This document shows, in pieces, positions 63,398-64,000 of a DNA stretch of 64,000 nucleotides. Source of the stretch: Streptomyces griseoloalbus (GTDB lineage Bacteria > Actinomycetota > Actinomycetes > Streptomycetales > Streptomycetaceae); the NCBI GenBank assembly GCA_014650015.1, contig BMUD01000004.1, positions 336,351 to 400,350 of the forward strand. The letters are read 5' to 3'. A model generated the notes under the pieces. That model was given only the letters and a program-made list of their open reading frames with translations. It was not told the DNA's origin and did not search any database. Positions within the stretch are counted from its first letter, which is position 1, and every line of letters starts with the position of its first letter. The position numbers and the translations under genes are program-made.

Positions 63398-63401
63398 GGC
63401 T

Positions 63402-63411
63402 CCCCCCCCCC
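63402..63411. repeat. C10 homopolymer after the WD40 gene
   Basis: Ten consecutive C bases start five bases after the WD40 stop codon and four bases before the end of a minus-strand gene remnant. Confidence 0.9.
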
Positions 63412-63414
63412 GGT

Positions 63415-63529
63415 TCAGGAGCGTCTGAGTGCGGCACAGGACGCAAGCAAACGGTCAACGTCCTCCTCACTGCTATGGGGGAGCCAGTTCCGAACCGCTC
63501 GCGGATCGGCTCGGCAATACTGTTCGATA
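63415..63529 (-). pseudogene. C-terminal remnant of an unidentified gene
   Basis: The minus-strand frame ending at 63415 reads EQYCRADPRAVRNWLPHSSE and EDVDRLLASCAALRRS before a TGA. This looks like the end of a real helical protein. At about 63529 it meets the transposase tail, where the minus frame turns into transposase antisense. The gene was probably cut by the insertion. The family is not recognised. Confidence 0.45.
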
Positions 63530-63739
63530 GAGAGCACGATCGGACTGTTCAAGACCGAGCTGATCAAGCCCCGGCGGCCGTGGAAGACGCTGTCCGACGT
63601 CGAGCTCGCCACCGCCGAGTACGTCGACTGGGACAACCACCGACGACTCCACGGTGAGATAGGCCACGTCCCGCCCGTCGAATACGAAACCAACCACTAC
63701 CTCGCAAACACGAAACCCCAGGTCACAACTAACATCTGA
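63530..63739 (+). mobile_element. 3' tail of an IS3-family transposase (OrfB)
   Basis: From GAG 63530 the frame reads ESTIGLFKTELIKPRRPWKT, LSDVELATAEYVDWDNHRRL, HGEIGHVPPVEYETNHYLAN and stops at 63737-63739. This is the end of the rve-type catalytic domain of IS3-family OrfB, including the last Glu-region helix (VDWDNHRRLHGEIG, where WYNHRRLH is usual). The front part is missing; the sequence ahead belongs to another gene end. It is a dead remnant. The bases after the stop (to about 63763) probably include the element's end repeat. Confidence 0.8.
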
Positions 63740-63774
63740 GATCTCTACCGAACTCGGAACGGTTCACCTTCTCC

Positions 63775-63891
63775 CTAGGCGAGGTGGTGGAGGTAGAGGC
63801 AGTAGGCGGCGGCTTGCCCGGCGCCAGCGGCGTATTGCGACGACACCGCGCTCACCTTCCACACCGCCCTGGCGGCCCGGTAGGCCACCAC
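63775..63891 (-). CDS. Possible 38-residue frame or gene end
   Basis: A frame from GTG 63889-63891 encodes VAYRAARAVWKVSAVSSQYA and AGAGQAAAYCLYLHHLA. AGAGG lies before the GTG. It may be a small protein or the tail of a lost gene; the Ala-rich helix with a YCLYLHHLA end does not match a family I know. Confidence 0.3.
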   Translation of the reverse strand: MVAYRAARAVWKVSAVSSQYAAGAGQAAAYCLYLHHLA

Positions 63892-63942
63892 CTCTGTGGA
63901 GCGGGGTCTGTGTAGCGAACGGTGGAACTCGGTCGGTTTTGT

Positions 63943-64000
63943 TCAGCGGCGTCCGGCGGTGAGCCGGCCGTCGAAGGTGATGTCGAAGGCTTGGAGCGCG
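63943..64000 (-). CDS. C-terminal end of a gene running out of the window
   Basis: The last 58 bases read on the minus strand as ALQAFDITFDGRLTAGRR followed by TGA (63943-63945). Only 18 residues are visible. A transposase is possible given the surroundings, but this is not supported by a motif. Confidence 0.4.
   Translation of the reverse strand, partial: ALQAFDITFDGRLTAGRR

Overview
This is a 64 kb piece of a very GC-rich actinobacterial chromosome, almost certainly a Streptomyces. The evidence is the codon use, the many GTG starts, the 4-base ATGA/GTGA gene overlaps, the GC-rich hairpin terminators and the gene content. From memory, several loci match the Streptomyces coelicolor SCO092x-SCO097x interval: the three-subunit sdh operon, an SCO0930-type lipoprotein, rmdA, rpfD next to gnd. 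That synteny is recalled, not computed. No tRNA, rRNA or CRISPR array was seen.

Layout. 0-2.6 kb: a cytochrome P450 cut by the window edge, its 3Fe-4S ferredoxin, and an imine-reductase-like enzyme behind a TetR-like palindrome. 3-5.7 kb: a PRC-barrel/DUF2382 protein with a collagen-like linker, then a coupled pair resembling OlsB-OlsA (ornithine lipid synthesis). 5.9-10.3 kb: sdhC-sdhA-sdhB with a divergent LysR regulator. 10.3-16 kb: cell-envelope genes (universal stress protein, polysaccharide deacetylase, sortase, DUF4239 protein, proline-rich surface protein, SCO0930-type lipoprotein). 16.3-19.3 kb: a DUF574 methyltransferase coupled to the PAS-GGDEF-EAL protein RmdA. 19.4-30.6 kb: amino-acid permease, hydrolase/MarR pair, CapA-like protein, ECF sigma factor with a zinc-finger anti-sigma factor, Fpg/Nei glycosylase, PAS-GAF-PP2C-HATPase signalling protein, lipase maturation factor.

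30.6-38.9 kb is a sugar-acid block: five minus-strand genes, each overlapping the next by 4 bases, encode an oxidative L-fucose pathway (mutarotase-like, dehydrogenase, lactonase, dehydratase, 2-keto-3-deoxy-acid dehydrogenase). A divergent FadR-type regulator has a near-perfect operator, and a GH38 alpha-mannosidase follows. 38.9-45.5 kb holds small regulators and enzymes, a 57-residue peptide gene of unknown role, an HD-like protein without the HD pair, an atypical zinc-finger SDR and a WS/DGAT acyltransferase. 45.7-54.5 kb has a secreted GH2 glycosidase with a LacI-like operator, GlgC, a GlgA/GlgM-type glycosyltransferase, a CC-C-C (2Fe-2S) protein, a DMT permease and the muralytic protein RpfD. 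54.9-58.3 kb has gnd, a small proline-rich protein, an Asp/Glu racemase-like protein, a small GNAT protein and panD.

From about 58.3 kb the character changes to a decaying accessory region: a CoiA-like gene broken by an amber codon and a 1-base shift, a gene for fourteen WD40 repeats (two 7-blade sets) whose frame is broken by a C8 tract exactly between the sets, an IS3-type transposase tail inserted into another gene, and further gene ends at the edge. The most notable points are the two-propeller WD40 gene with its homopolymer break, the fully coupled L-fucose operon lacking its last enzyme and a transporter, and several small or degenerate genes.
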